64,000 nt of DNA from Cylicocyclus nassatus (GCA_958299035.1 CATQJL010000223.1:14417742-14481741), one strand, 5' to 3'; counted from the first letter of the stretch, positions 42,016-54,070 are shown. Notes: generated from the letters alone by a model not told the origin. Program-made: numbers and translations.

Positions 42016-44090
42016 CTTTGCAACAAACAATTCTCACTACTGAAAAGAGCAACGTCGAAAACCCCTAAATCAAAAATTTCTTCAATGGGGCAATTCCGCT
42101 ACTAAACTTCGATTTCGAAGCTTCTTTAAAATCGCGGCTTCAGTATCTGTAGCGACACTGGACTGGATAAGGGGCGGGGCTTGCAATGTCTTGGTATCTG
42201 ATTAGCTCGTAATTATTGCGGGTCCGAATGTGCCTAGCTGGCACATCACTTAGGTGCGAGAATTGGCTCGGGTGAGAAACTTCCGCCTCCCATATAGACA
42301 GTAGCAAGATCTATCAAATGCATGAAAATACAGAGTGAAAAGAATTATAGAGAAAACACAAGCGATTTTCGAAAACACGGTTTTTGCCAGATTCTTCTTC
42401 AAATGAGATTGAAAAAATGAGGTGTCGAGACGTTGTCAGCGTGAAAGTAGAGATCAAGAGCTTTGATATGATATACAACTTGCACCATTGGATGCAAAAC
42501 AACGAAGAAAAAGCTACCATAGCCCAGATGTCGCGGGGTCCTAACGAAACAGTGCAACATTACAAATCATTCTGATCGTGACAACTCAAGCGTTGAAAAT
42601 CGCTCATTGACGAAATAAGCCAACATTTTCATACGCGACTCTCTGTGCAAGATTTAAACGCAGTTTCTCGATTTAATTGAGTTTTAACACTTTTGCAAAC
42701 TACTAAAACTCATCAGGAGAAGATGTTGAGTCGAAGGGGCCTTTTGAGGTAGAATGCACAACATCTTCTGCGGAGCGTTTATGTGCGAGGAGATATGAGG
42801 GTTTGCATGTGCAGAAAATTAAATAAGCAATTAAGTCAGAATCATTTGTTGAAATTTATGAATGGCGTTGTACGTAAACTGAGAGTATTCATTGCACGGA
42901 GTGTCCTGATAATCATCACTGATGGATTCTAGCTGTAGGAAAAATATTACGAGCGATTTTACCCGGGTAGCGCTTTCAACAATTGCTCCCTCAAACGATC
43001 ATAACTACTTGTCACAAAATGCTCCGCAGACAGATAAGGAGGGCAGATTTGGAATCAGCGCTTCATGCCGTGTTAGAGGTGTATTCCCATCTTAAAGGGC
43101 CACTTCGATCAAACATCCTTCCCTTGCCAGTCGTAGTCTAAAATGAGTTTGGGACATTCACGACAGTACGACCCACCGGTGGGTCGTAAGATTCCTGAAT
43201 CGCCTTTGTCAGTGTCTGGCATATGATTGTGCACACTTAATCGAAGCTCCGATAAGGGTGGTCCGGACTTGGGATACTGGTAATGTAATGTTACGGTAGG
43301 TATATCTAAGCAGAGATAAAGCACGGACCTTAGCTCAAATTTTTCGCAGAGTGGTGCTGTTTTTAAAAATTCAAGTTTACATGCACGAAAAATTCGGGGC
43401 GGGCAAAGGACTGTTGTTAGCCCATCAAAAAATTATCGGTTTTATCGATTTTTTGCACTGTTCGTCTCAGAAAGCTCAATCTCACATATATAGGTTTTGT
43501 AACATGCTCATCACGAAAACAATAGTCCCATGCTTCGAAACCGCCTTCTTACATCAGTTTTTCGATTTCCAAGAAAATTCTAGCGCACTGCTACGGTAGC
43601 CCGACTGTGGGCCAGTAGTGAACAAAGTGAACATTATAATCGTGATCAGCAAGGGAGATAACTCCAAAACTCACTTCTTCGTAAAAAATCCATGACGTTG
43701 GGTTCGTGCAAAATGACTACCTTAACTTTACCGCATAATGCTAAAAACTGAAATAGATCATATTTTGATAGCGCCTTCGACAACCCCTCTGAGAAATTTT
43801 GGACATGTGTTGAATTTTTCCAAAACACTACCATCGGACACGACCCACGGGCGGGTCGTAAGGACAAAGCGAGAAAGGCTCTGGTCGAAACGGCAGTAAT
43901 CGAAGAATCGACCTTGTTGCGAATGTGTCATTTGGGCAATGTAGTCCTGAACAATTTTCACAAAACTTTCTTTGTAGCGTAAAAAAGTTATGAAAACGCA
44001 ATATTTCAGTTTTGCTTTGATATTTTTGAGATGTTATCCACTCTATAATTATTTCGTTTACATTCATTGCGATATGATTATGATCTCAAC
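42016..44090. other. No recognised gene; two short palindromes
   Basis: Contains a half copy of the ACAAGGAAAGG palindrome family at about 43010-43140 (GAATCAGCGCTTCATG...CATCCTTCCCTTGCC). A 22-base perfect palindrome centred on CCACCGGTGG lies at 43167-43188, and a related imperfect one near 43838-43862. No exon structure. Confidence 0.35.
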
Positions 44091-44111
44091 ATCCGGGGCT
44101 TTGCCCCGGAT
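44091..44111. repeat. Perfect 21-base hairpin abutting a transposon
   Basis: ATCCGGGGC and GCCCCGGAT pair around TTT. It ends eight bases before the mariner-like element at 44120. Confidence 0.7.
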
Positions 44112-44119
44112 CACATCTA

Positions 44120-44831
44120 TTAGGTCGTACCGGAAGTTCTTGCGCACGATCTTCGAAAACTCATAACTTCTAATATTTTCAACCGATTCGACTGTTTTTA
44201 TTTTTATTTGAAAGAGTAAGTCACGCTCTTTGTAATGACACCTTATCTGCTTACTAATGAACATTTCTTGCATAGATAGGAGCGGTAGAAGAAATTTGGT
44301 CAAAATTGGAATTTTCTGTGTAGAGTCATAAAAAATCGGAAACTTGCAACAAAAATCGAAGCAGTCGGCATTGTATGTACTTTTACCAGCTCTTTCTAAC
44401 AGTGCAAAGTTTGCGCCGACTAAGCGTCTCTATGAAAAATTACGATTTTCGAGCTGGCAATACAAAAGGGCAAATTTGATTTATTTTGGCATTTTTCAGG
44501 GAAATCATAACTTTTCATAGAGACGCTCAATCGGCGCAAACTTTGCACTTTTAGAAAGAGCTAGTAAAAGTACCTACAATGCCGACTGCTCCGATTTTTG
44601 CTGCGAGTTTCCGATTTTTTATGACCCTACACAGAAAATTCGAATTTTGACTAATTTTTTGCTATCGCTCCTATCTATGCAACAGATGAACATTTGCAAG
44701 CATATAAGATGTCTTTACAAAGAGCATGACTTACTCTTTTATATAAAAATAAAAGCAGTCAAATCGGTTGAAAATATTAGAAGTCATGAGTTTTCGAAGA
44801 TCGTGCGCAAGAACTTTCGGTACGACCTAAT
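44120..44831. mobile_element. Mariner-like palindromic element, copy 2
   Basis: Begins TTAGGTCGTACCGGAAGTTC after TA and ends with the inverse GAACTTTCGGTACGACCTAA. The arms pair almost throughout. It matches the element at 35238 in ends and interior (GCAAAGTTTGCGCCGA, TTTATGACCCTACACAGAAA) but lacks the nested palindrome. Confidence 0.72.
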
Positions 44832-44929
44832 ATAATTGATCATGTGAAGGTGTTCTGTTCTTAAATGTCGCTCAAAGTGAAGGTTACCGGAGTACGACTC
44901 TATGCATCAAGAGTATGGCGCGGTCTTTC

Positions 44930-45226
44930 ACCTGTGAAGTCACCCTCACAGCTTCTGCGATCTTCTCGCTTCCGTTAGCCGCCCTAATCTCGGCACCGGT
45001 CATTTGCGAAGCGTGAACCTAGAGTCAGAACCAAGAATATCGCTCCGGAAGTTGGAAGGGTACTTCACAAAGTGTAAGATCCGCCCACCTGCTGATTATT
45101 CTCTTGCCTTGGAACGCTTTTTTTCTCACTCTCAGTGTGGAATGTCGGATTTAGCCTAGCGAATAGGCCCAAGTAAGCACAAATCTTGGAATCGACTTCT
45201 TTGCCCGGACACTGCCTCTGAAGTCT
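44930..45226. repeat. Truncated relative of the 17089 TTAA element
   Basis: The right part carries GCGAATAGGCCCAAGTAAGC and CCCGGACACTGCCT, as in the element at 17089. The left end is missing, and the terminal TTAA has become TGAA. Confidence 0.65.
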
Positions 45227-46105
45227 TGGCACTCTGCTATGACTGGAAAACATTGAAGTTAGAGACAGTATCAGTTTCGCTAATGTTTGATCTGTTTTGC
45301 CTCTTCCGTCCTTAGGCGCTGATTTGAAAGCAGCTTTATAAACCCTTCTTTAAGACTCGGCCGACTTTATTATAGCAGACAAGGAATCATTGAACATTTT
45401 CATGTTGTACAGATAACTAGCATCATCTTGGTCTCGAGTGAAGGCTTCTCAGTGTCGCCCAAAAGTTTGAAGGAAAATTCAAAAAGACCTTTTGTTTTGT
45501 CCACATTGAATCTACATTACTAGAACAAGAAGTAGTAGAAAAAGGATTAAAGAAGCACAACCAGAAAACCGAATCTTGCAGAAGCTTAAAGTTATTTTTA
45601 CAAGCTAACTTCTGAGAATACATTGAAAACTTCGCTAAATGAGCATATTTTTCTACACAGTCCAACTTCATATTACAATTTGCACATAAATGTGTGTGTG
45701 GTGGCGATCAGCATCATTGCCTTCTTCATTCAAAAGCGCAACAAATCTTATGGTGTTTATCTTGATAACATCCGAACATCACCCACCATGACTTTGGGTT
45801 ATCTCCTCGAAGCTGAAATTCGTACTTTTGATAATTTTCTCAATTGATTTCAATGGTTTAAGAGTTTCAAGAGTGAACTTCGAAATTACATTACCTCTGT
45901 GAAAAAAAGCGCATCGGCTGCCGGAGCTCTCCGAACACGTCGCCATTATCTACCCTGTTTCAGAGTGGACGAATCGAGTTCAAAAGCAACACTATCAGCT
46001 CGACGAGGCGCATCGTCTACTATATGAATGTGTCTGTATACGTACAGTGTGCACACTTTGGTCAGCTTTTGCTAATCCTCCTAGATCCTCGGTTACGATA
46101 GGTTA
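45227..46105. other. Possible coding fragment on the - strand; otherwise nothing
   Basis: On the - strand about 45957-46072, after a GATTAG acceptor, an open stretch reads HIHIVDDAPRRADSVAFELD and reaches a GTAGAT donor. On the + strand 45623-45847 is open with a hydrophobic run (VCVVAISIIAFFI). Neither was linked to further exons. Confidence 0.3.
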
Positions 46106-46349
46106 GGGTGCCTTCATACCGCGCCACCAGCCGCCTCTAACCGCCTTTGAGCACTACGCCGTTATCCGGACTCCAAAATCAAAATCACAAATCTTGCTCA
46201 AACTTGGTTTACTGGAGTTTTTCGGTATGTTTATTACAAATAGCACAATCTTTTAACTTTTTGGAAAGGCCTTGGGATACTGGAACAGTGCGCAAAAGAG
46301 GCTACAGGCGGCTAACGGCGGCTGCCAGCGCGGTATTGGCACCCTTACT
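46106..46349. repeat. Inverted-repeat element
   Basis: GGGTGCCTTCATACCGCGCC at the left pairs with GGCAGCCGC...GCGCGGTATTGGCACCC at the right, including CCGCCTCTAACCGCC with its complement. Confidence 0.6.
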
Positions 46350-46839
46350 CAAGGTGCTTAATTTGCACAATGGCAACCTACCGTACGCGAAATTTGCAAC
46401 GATTCGCGAAACCTGACTGCCTACGTGCACATACTGCATCCAACAAGTAAATCTACATATAGGGGTGCCCCTGGTTGCGGAATTCGTGTACAAATTAAGA
46501 TATGGTGATGCGGCGCAGTTCGGCGACTTCGGCTGCCGCAGTGGTTTTTCACAAATTACGAGAGGCATTGTAGTTGCACTGAAAAAAGTGAAATTTTTGA
46601 GAAAAGGATGATTAATCAATTGTCAAACAGCATAACACAAGAAGTAAGAAGCGGTGATGGTAAATGCATAAACGTTTTAAGGTGAATGAGGCGAAGAGAA
46701 TTACAATGACATTGATTGACTGATTCTGATATCATACGGCACCAGATTTGATTGTGGTAGTACTCTTTTCTCTTGAAATGATGCAGAAACTTTCCTCGAT
46801 GTCTCTTTTATTTTTCTTCAAACACTCTGCTGAATTGAG

Positions 46840-47012
46840 TACCCTTTGCTTCGACTGGATCGCCGGCTGGAAGGCGGAGCTTCGTGACCTAGTTAAGGCT
46901 AAAGAATGATCAGAGAGCACGAGCGCGAAAGAGGCGCCGACTGTGTTGCGGGCCTTAATTAGGTCACAAAGCAACGCCTTCCAGCCGCCAATCCAGTTGA
47001 TTCAAAGGTCAC
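46840..47012. mobile_element. TACCCTTTGATTC-family element, copy 1
   Basis: Starts TACCCTTTGCTTCGACTGG and ends CCAGTTGATTCAAAGGT as inverted ends. The arms continue with GGCTGGAAGGCGG and its complement, and with GTGACCTA. Related copies lie at 58614-58753 and 62418-62593. Confidence 0.7.
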
Positions 47013-47241
47013 TTTTTAAACTATCCTAAAGCGCAACGAAAACTCTCTAACAAATTGAAAGTACCCTTTGACTAAAAAAGAATGACTATGTATTTCATTA
47101 GGAATTTTTAAAGCGCCCTGCTACTTCAGAACTCGATTACACTGCGGTTAACACTCACGGTTTGAACTATTGCGTACTTACGAATAACAAATGGTGACAT
47201 CTGTTGCAGAAAAGTAGCAAAGCTGTTGCTTATATACTTAC

Positions 47242-47639
47242 CTTGTCTATTATAGGCAAAGTGTCGTTGACGATCATCGGCACAGTCTCAAGTTTGCTGC
47301 AAAAGATCCCGTATACTTCTCCAACAAATAACAACAGAAGAGACATGCCCTTCAAACTTCTTCACATTGTATTTTTCACCAAGGCCTGTTTTACCGAGGC
47401 AATCCATAGCCACCGCTTTTAAAGGACAACTCAGGAACTAAAAATATATAACTGATGTTTATGATTTATGCTATTACATTACTTTGCCATAGTGAGCTTT
47501 ACATTCTCCTTCGCTAACATCACGGATAAAGGACACTCACCACAGAGTATTTTATCGCAGCATACGCGTTGAGAAATTCTTCGTCGAGATCCTCTACCTT
47601 ACAATCTTGCAAATAGCTTTTTGACGAAAGAATCAGCGT
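47242..47639 (-). CDS. Unrecognised gene, internal exons
   Basis: Exon 47541-47639 lies between a GATTTTTAG acceptor and a GTGAGT donor and encodes 33 codons in phase (YLQDCKVEDLDEEFLNAYAA). The next exon starts at 47437 after ATTTTTAG, continues the same frame (LKAVAMDCLGKTGLGEKYN) and ends somewhere near 47340. A further exon, 47242-47296, after TTTTGCAG and before GTAAGT, reads KLETVPMIVNDTLPIIDK. The phase between the last two does not fit with the donors I can see, so a boundary or a base is wrong. Similar exons occur at 49775-49824 and 49918-49968. No family recognised. Confidence 0.4.
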
Positions 47640-48439
47640 CTAAAAATCATTTTGACGTTGTTCAAGAAAGAGCATGACTTAACACATACAATGAGAATTA
47701 TGCATATGACACGCATTCGGCTTGTACACTGGCGCAGGAGCAAAGTCGTTTTCAAAATGATCGTAATTTATAGCTACTTGCTGCTATCAATCTGTTGTAC
47801 AGCGCACATTCAATTTAATCGCGATAAATGTTGCTTTATCTCGAAATCAACGTTTATTGCGATGAATTCACTGAACAAAACTGCAGTCAAGTTCCGCGAT
47901 GAGAAGTACAAAATGTCTGTCTTTTTCCCGTAAATTTCAATAACTGACGGAAAACCATTTTCCACACAGAGAGGGCTGCACTAGTGAGAACATCTGCAAA
48001 AGCACAACACAAGCATTTTGAATGCTATTCACAATTTGCAGCCATTGCATTTCATCAGTACCTCAATGCATTGACTTTATTTATGAAATCAAAAACAATA
48101 AGATGATTCGTGCTATTTGTGAAGATTTTTGCACAAACTCGAAATTGCTTTTCACTGCAAGCACTTGCACTAAAAACATTCCAGTATTCTTGTAACAAGA
48201 GTAGAACAACGCTTGCCAAACAATAAATATCTGTCTATGTGTTTGTCAAACCATTCAACGATATCTCTTCAAGGCATGACTATGACTCAAAATAATCCGT
48301 TATCTCAACTTTACAGAAAGACTTCAGGGTGTTAGGGGAAGGGAGCTGTAGACTAACGGCGAAATACGAGACGATTGAAGTGACTGGCTCTGCGAGTTTC
48401 TACAATACCGCTCACAGAATGTGCAAAATTTCCGTGAAT

Positions 48440-48543
48440 GTCGCAGAATTCCGGGAATTCCGCGAAGGTTCGCGAAATTCCGGGAATTTCGCGACATTCC
48501 CGGAATTTCGCGACATTCCCGGAATTTCGCGACATTCATGTAA
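48440..48543. repeat. 19-bp tandem repeat
   Basis: AATTTCGCGACATTCCCGG repeats nearly three times, preceded by diverged units (GGAATTCCGCG). Confidence 0.8.
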
Positions 48544-48579
48544 ATCACGCAAATTACGCAGGGCCTTAACTTCTTTCCG

Positions 48580-49744
48580 AATGAGTGTATTCAAAATCCG
48601 AAAACAGCATTGTATTCAGCTCGTCAAGGCGAATCTTTTATTGTACAGGGTGTCTCCAATATCCTGTTTTCAATAATCTTGAATTTGCATGCGAACGCCT
48701 CTTCGCATGGGTGTAACGCAACGAGCATCACACATAGGAGACTGCCGTGCGCACCCTTCGATAGTACTCTTTCAGTAGATTATTCTGCGCTAAACAGCAG
48801 CCGAAGACTCTCTTTTAAAGGAGATAGAAGAGCTGATAAACTCAGGAAAAATTAAGCTGTTCCAAGTTCTACCAGCCGTAACTTTCTCCAAGATGAACAT
48901 TTTCGAAATCCGAAAGCAGAGTTGTGTTCAGCTCGTCAAGGCGAATCTTCCGATATACAGCATGTCTTTGAAATTTTGTTTCCAATTTTTTCAGACTTTT
49001 CTGCGCGCGTATATTCGCAAGGTCGCAACGCAGCGCACATCAAACATAAAAGACTCCAATAAGCACTATTGGATTGCTGCTTCCGCGGATTACCGAGCGC
49101 TAAAAACGAACCTTGGAATCTTTTTCAGAAAACATAGAAGAGCTGGTGAATTCTGGAAGAATCGTGTTCTCTCAAATTTTGCCCACTGTAACCCTAAAAT
49201 GAGAAGCTCTACTGCTAAGCAGATGTGATTTTCGTAATCAGCAGGTCAGATAACCTCTATGAGCAAGTTTTCAAAGAAATTCGGGTGATTTGATTTTTTC
49301 TCGTTCTACGCCCTGAAGCTCGTCGATGGGTTTTGGTCAAAATGTCGATGATCTTGGATTATAAGGAAACTTCGCACAAAGAGGTTATCTGACCTGCTGA
49401 TTACGAAAGTCACATTTGCTTAGCAGGAGAGCTTCCCATTTTAGGGTTACAGTGGGCAAAATTTGAGAAGACACGATTCTTCCAGAATTCACCAGCTCTT
49501 CTATGCTTTCTGAAAAAGATTCCAAGGTTCTTTTTTAGCGCTCGGTAATCCGCGGAAGCAGCACAATCCAATAGTGCTTATTGGAGTCTTTTATGTTTGA
49601 TGTGCGCTGCGTTGCGACCTTGCGAATATACGCGCGCAGAAAAGTTTGAAAAAAATTGGAAACAAAATTTCAAAGACATGCTGTATATCGGAAGATTCGC
49701 CTTGACGAGCTGAACACAATTCTGCTTTCGGATTTCGAAAATTG
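48580..49744. mobile_element. Palindromic element plus an adjacent half copy
   Basis: The palindrome is 48896-49744: CGAAATCCGAAAGCAGAG near 48905 pairs with CTGCTTTCGGATTTCGAAA near 49722, and the arms match over about 350 bases (CAGCTCGTCAAGGCGAATCT and its complement). A diverged copy of the left half occurs at about 48580-48870 in the same orientation. No transposase. Confidence 0.65.
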
Positions 49745-49774
49745 CTTAAAATTGCTTACTTGCTTGTAGCTTAC

Positions 49775-49968
49775 GTAAAGCAGACAAGGCTCTATCGACG
49801 ATCATCGGCACGTTATTGTTTATACTGCAAATTTTTTCAAATAGTTCCCCCATAATAACCACTTGAAGACAAAAATGACCTGCCTGTCAGACTTCTGAAA
49901 AATGTATCTAGAAACATGGCCTATTCGGATGCACCTCGAAGCAGCTTTCACGGCAGAGCAAATATGGT
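49775..49968 (-). CDS. Exons resembling those at 47.2-47.4 kb
   Basis: The exon 49775-49824 (after AATTTGCAG, before GTAAGC) reads INNNVPMIVDRALSAL, like KLETVPMIVNDTLPIID at 47242-47296. The DNA phrase GTGCCGATGATCGTC is identical in both. The stretch 49918-49968, after TTTTTTAG, reads HICSAVKAASRCIRIGH, like FLSCPLKAVAMDCLGKTG at 47437. They may be a tandem duplicate of the same unknown gene or repeated exons of one gene. No function is proposed. Confidence 0.35.
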
Positions 49969-50007
49969 CTAAAAAAGGAATCGTAGGCTTTGGCCATAGG
50001 CAGGTGC

Positions 50008-50362
50008 TATACTCCTCGAGGAGTATAGCATGGCGACGATCGATATGCATCAAATACGTGTAAAACCAGCGATTTTTGTCGCCGATATTGGCGATCGCCA
50101 GTCGCTACGACGGGCGATCGCCAGTCGCCAAACAAGTCACCGTTAAGTGTTGAATGTGAAAATCACTGGTCTTGCAGTTCATTCTTTCTAGGGCGACCTC
50201 ACCGGCTGGTGAGTACTTTGAAATGGAAGTGGGAAATGAGTATGATCGCCAATATTGGCGACTACACGTTTGATACGTATCGATTAGCGACGGGCGATCG
50301 CCAGTCGCTACGACTGGCGATCGCCCGTCGCCATGCTATTATACTCCTCGAGGAGTATAGCC
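50008..50362. repeat. Inverted repeat rich in GGCGATCGCC
   Basis: GCTATACTCCTCGAGGAGTA occurs at both ends, itself a palindrome. Between them, GGCGATCGCCAGTCGC units occur in both orientations (around 50090, 50115, 50295 and 50318). The neighbouring 50382-50540 has CGTGTTGCCGATGTTTCC-type minisatellite units that also pair in inverted form. Confidence 0.65.
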
Positions 50363-50544
50363 CCCGCCATACTTTGCCCGTGTTGCCGATGTTTCCAGTG
50401 TTACTCGTGTTTCTAGTGTTACCGCCTTTATTGCTGTTGATTCTCAAAATGATCGCCAGAACAGTTTCATTTTCTCGGTAACATTGGTAATATCGGCAAC
50501 ACGAGTAACACGGGTAACACTGGGAACATCGGCAACACGAGTTG

Positions 50545-51550
50545 CTTTCCAATGGAATGTGCTACATATGGAGATTAACAGTTACAATAAGGATATGCAT
50601 ATGTACTGCATTCTTTGTTGGAACACTCGCAAAGAGCACATTAGCTGTCTCAAAAAAAAACCGGTCACTATGGCAATTTCATTCTCTTCATAGATCACTC
50701 TCATTGTGCAATTCCTTCTAATCATTGTAGCCCTATCTCAGAGCCATAGTGCATTTCAATTTCAGCAAGTGATTTTGTAGTGAAAAGTCTACTACATGCT
50801 GCATTTAACTGTGAAATCGAATGATTGACATGCAGGCTAATGTTCAGCACAAACACACTGGCTACACCAGCAAGCTAGTTACGCAGAAGCAAGCAAAACG
50901 TTCAGGTGTTTATCTGTATTTTTCAAACTACATATGGTCATTATACCTTGACGTCAAGAACTCCGAATAGCATAGATTTTTTTCAAAAAAAAGTTAAAAG
51001 GCATTGTCACTGTAGGCATTTGCAATATAAACTAAAGTATGACCCGTAGTGATTCGCCATGCCAGGTGGTTCGAGGGTTTTATTGGCGAACGAGTAAAAT
51101 TCTGTAAATAATAATTCTTTAGTAATTCTGGAAAATAGTATCGAAATATTGGAGCTCAAGACAGAGAGTTCGATCACTTACAAGTCCTTACCTTTAAAAG
51201 TGAGACATTTTTATTGGCAACTAATTTTTGCTGTATTTCTAGACGAACATTTCTCGAAGTCCTTATACTGAAATCCTTTATAGAAAGAATTATCTGTTTC
51301 CTGATAGTATTCTATTCTACTAATATTGTCCAAATGGCAGTGGTCCCTTCCAGTATTCTCAAATCTCACTCGATAAAATCTTCGTTTTTTCTGAGCTTTT
51401 TAATTCAGCCTGAACTCCTTAACAATCTTTGGAAGTATTTTTTGCTAAAGATTGTGAAACTTCGAAACATTATATAACTGGTTTGGTCCTTGGTGTTCAT
51501 GAGTTCATGACAATGAGATGTGTAGTTTGAAAGCAGTCCATCATATCCAC
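50545..51550. other. Nothing recognised
   Basis: AT-rich sequence without exon chains, long inverted repeats or RNA genes that I can identify. Confidence 0.4.
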
Positions 51551-51551
51551 T

Positions 51552-51590
51552 ACCAGTCCAAAGCGCCGCTTCGCGGCGCTTTGAACTGGT
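51552..51590. repeat. Strong isolated GC hairpin
   Basis: ACCAGTCCAAAGCGCCGC pairs with GCGGCGCTTTGAACTGGT around a three-base loop, with one mismatch. It looks like a bacterial terminator stem, but there is no T run and the setting is nematode, so a MITE remnant is more likely. Confidence 0.6.
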
Positions 51591-51714
51591 TGTATGTGTG
51601 TAAAGTAAGATGTGACTAAAACTAATTAGAACTTACAAAGTTCTGCTGAGAACCTTTTCTTCCTCAAAATACGGGATTTTTTGACACTTATTCTGGGAGA
51701 TTAGTCAAGGGTAA

Positions 51715-52103
51715 AACGAATCTTCCCTCCTGTTAAGTTCCAGAGTAACAAAATTCTCAACAGAGTTTTGACTGCTCTCCCAACTTCTTTCATCCGCACC
51801 ACTGTTTCCTCCTATGCTCTACAGGGTTAGATAGTTTTGCATATCATTGCGTTTTGCAAACTCGTTTTCCTTCTTTTAGGCAATTTGCCTTCTTTCCCCT
51901 CTCCCCCACCAAGTCCTTTTTGCACGAAAGATTCTAGACCCTGATCTACCAATCTTTCACGCATTCTTAAACTTTTCAGATCTAACACAATCGCCTTCAG
52001 GTCATGCATCGAAGCTGCCGTATTCAGATGCGCCGCTTACACGTTTATCCAAGCCATGGTTCAGCATCACGTCTGCGATCTGTCGCAAATAGTCGTTTGG
52101 GAC
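51715..52103 (-). CDS. Possible exons of an unrecognised basic protein
   Basis: On the - strand, 52041-52103 reads VPNDYLRQIADVMLNHGLDK in one frame. The open frame 51827-52009 (60 codons from ATG) reads LKAIVLDLKSLRMRERLVDQ and ends in a basic stretch, GKLPKRRKTS. 51715-51834 reads SWESSQNSVENFVTLELNRR. The three look protein-like, but the gaps between them (under 30 bases for the first pair) are too short for introns, so frameshifts or misreading must be allowed. Confidence 0.3.
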
Positions 52104-54070
52104 CTCTCAACCTTTCTATGCCCTCATCATTTTCTTCGACTATGATGGCATGAGGGCAAATGCAGCGCAAAGGGTTTGCGCTGCGGGCGCGCGTTTCCAT
52201 CGAAAGTTTCAGCCTTATTGCGATTGAGACATATTGTACTTGACAAAGACATCATTCCTTCGACATTTTGCGATTATCCGGATGCTCCAAACTTTTACAA
52301 ACTTAAAAAATATATCTGGCAGAAGTGACCATCTCACACTGGACAGAGTTCTCCAAGTGCTGACCACTCCCTTGCTATTCCAATCCGAGGTCCTTCCCAC
52401 ATTGAGTGTCATTCCTTGCATAGAATCTCCATCTCCCCTCCCCCCCCCCGAACTTCTTCGAGTTCTCTTATTTTTGAACTCATAGATCAAATCAGCAAGA
52501 CTTCACAACTTACATTTGTGAAGTTATTTAGCGGACATTACAACTTTTGAATCTAGAATTTTATGAATTTGTAAACCATCCCTTTCTCGGCAAGGTGCTT
52601 TTTTGGAAACATGCGCAACTTTTCTTCAACTAAAAAAATCTTACAGTCGATACTCCCCGTTCGCGTTCCATAGAGGCCATGCAATTTCTGTCAAACTGGC
52701 CTAAAACCACTCACTTCCCAGCTCATCTCAGTAGGCTATTAGTTGTTTCTTTTGAATCCTACTATCGAAACGTGCTTCTGCTTTCAGCTGCTGAGCTAAG
52801 CAAATCTTTGCCGCTCATACGATTTTTGGATTGCGCAATATTTTGGCAAAAAAACTGCGGTTCAAATGTGAAACTTTACACTTCTGAGTTCAGCAAGGTT
52901 TCAGCTGATGGTGAAGCCACTGAATTGATTTTATATTGTCTTTATACACAACTGGATTAACGGCAGTTTCTGACGGCGAGTAGTTTTTTTTTCGTCAAAA
53001 CTTTCCAGACCTCAATTTAACCTTTCTAGCCTGTCCCACTTCCTTCAATCTCAGCCCAATGTGGGCAAAAAACCCTGTTCTGTCTGCTTTCGCAGTATGG
53101 AAATTTTGCACAACAACTGAGATGAGCGAATTTCCGATTATTCAAACTGAGAAGATAAATGAGAAATATTCGCATCTACGGTCGCTGTCGCAGTACATTT
53201 GATATGAAAGTGGAACTTGTCTGATACAATAGAGCAACACGTCTTCAGAAAGCTGTGAGAGGCTGTCGCTTGGTGGAAATGTAGTTAATCGATTCTACCG
53301 CTCCTAAGAGTTGTGTGAAAGGGCACACCGATCAACAGCTCGAGGAATAGGATCAAGCAAAAAATAAGTCATCAAATTGGGTGCAGCGGGTGCATTCGAG
53401 ACAGACGGAATTGTTGACATCGTCTCAGCAGCGTCACGTCAGATGGCCCCCCCTGCGCTTTATATAGAAAGATGGTGATATGTGATCTAACAATAAGTAT
53501 CATTCGAATAAGGAAGACTTCTACCGTCAGTTTTACGTAGATTCCACAGTACGCGCAGTGAGATTCACTCAAAAATTATGATATATCCTGCTTATCGATT
53601 CAATCAAAGCTAAAGTTCAATCAGTTAGTAACCATATAATCATTTCAAAATCATTTTAAATCATTTTAGAAATCAATTGATTTTTTCAAGAATCAGAATA
53701 CCGCTCGAAAAATCAGTTTACCTGTCAAATACAACAAAATTCAAACTTTTTGCATATCCGTTTGCAGAAGAGCTAAAGGCGGCTTTCTAAAACGTTTTGG
53801 CCCCTTTCTAGATAAAATGGAATTTTTTTAATCATTATCGTGTACTATCATGAGCTTGTCTGAACGTGGTGTAAGATTGGGGCATTAATGGTCAGCTTGC
53901 TTTGTCCATTTTCACAACCATTGAATCCGATATAAATGAATGCAAAACTGACAGCGCTGCTTCACGTACTCTTTTAATTTCTTTTCAAACTTTCTGTTAA
54001 GGTTTGTCATGCAAAAATCTTTCCGGTGACGAACTTGCGATAAGAAGGTCATTGTCTAAGCAATTTCATT
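52104..54070. other. No recognised gene
   Basis: Two consecutive hairpins lie at about 52119-52160 (TGCCCTCATCAT with ATGATGGCATGAGGGCA) and 52160-52185 (GCAGCGCAAAGGGTTTGCGC). Open frames of 80 to 93 codons occur on both strands (52234-52485 and 52679-52960 on +; 52215-52490 on -) without splice support. Confidence 0.35.

Noticed and set aside
48324..48676. Open frames with repeated NSGNVAKFRE-like peptides
   Set aside because: They are read from the 19-bp tandem repeat in several frames and strands; no splice sites or start context.
47242..49824. RhoGAP domain starts (VPMIV near the N terminus of the GAP fold)
   Set aside because: The match rests on five residues; the expected following arginine-finger segment was not found and exon phases do not support it.
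51552..51590. Bacterial-type terminator hairpin or contamination
   Set aside because: No T run follows, neighbouring sequence is nematode-like, and similar hairpins occur as transposon remnants here.
52119..52185. tRNA or other structured RNA gene
   Set aside because: Two simple hairpins only; no cloverleaf, no T-loop GGTTCRA motif, no A/B box pair.
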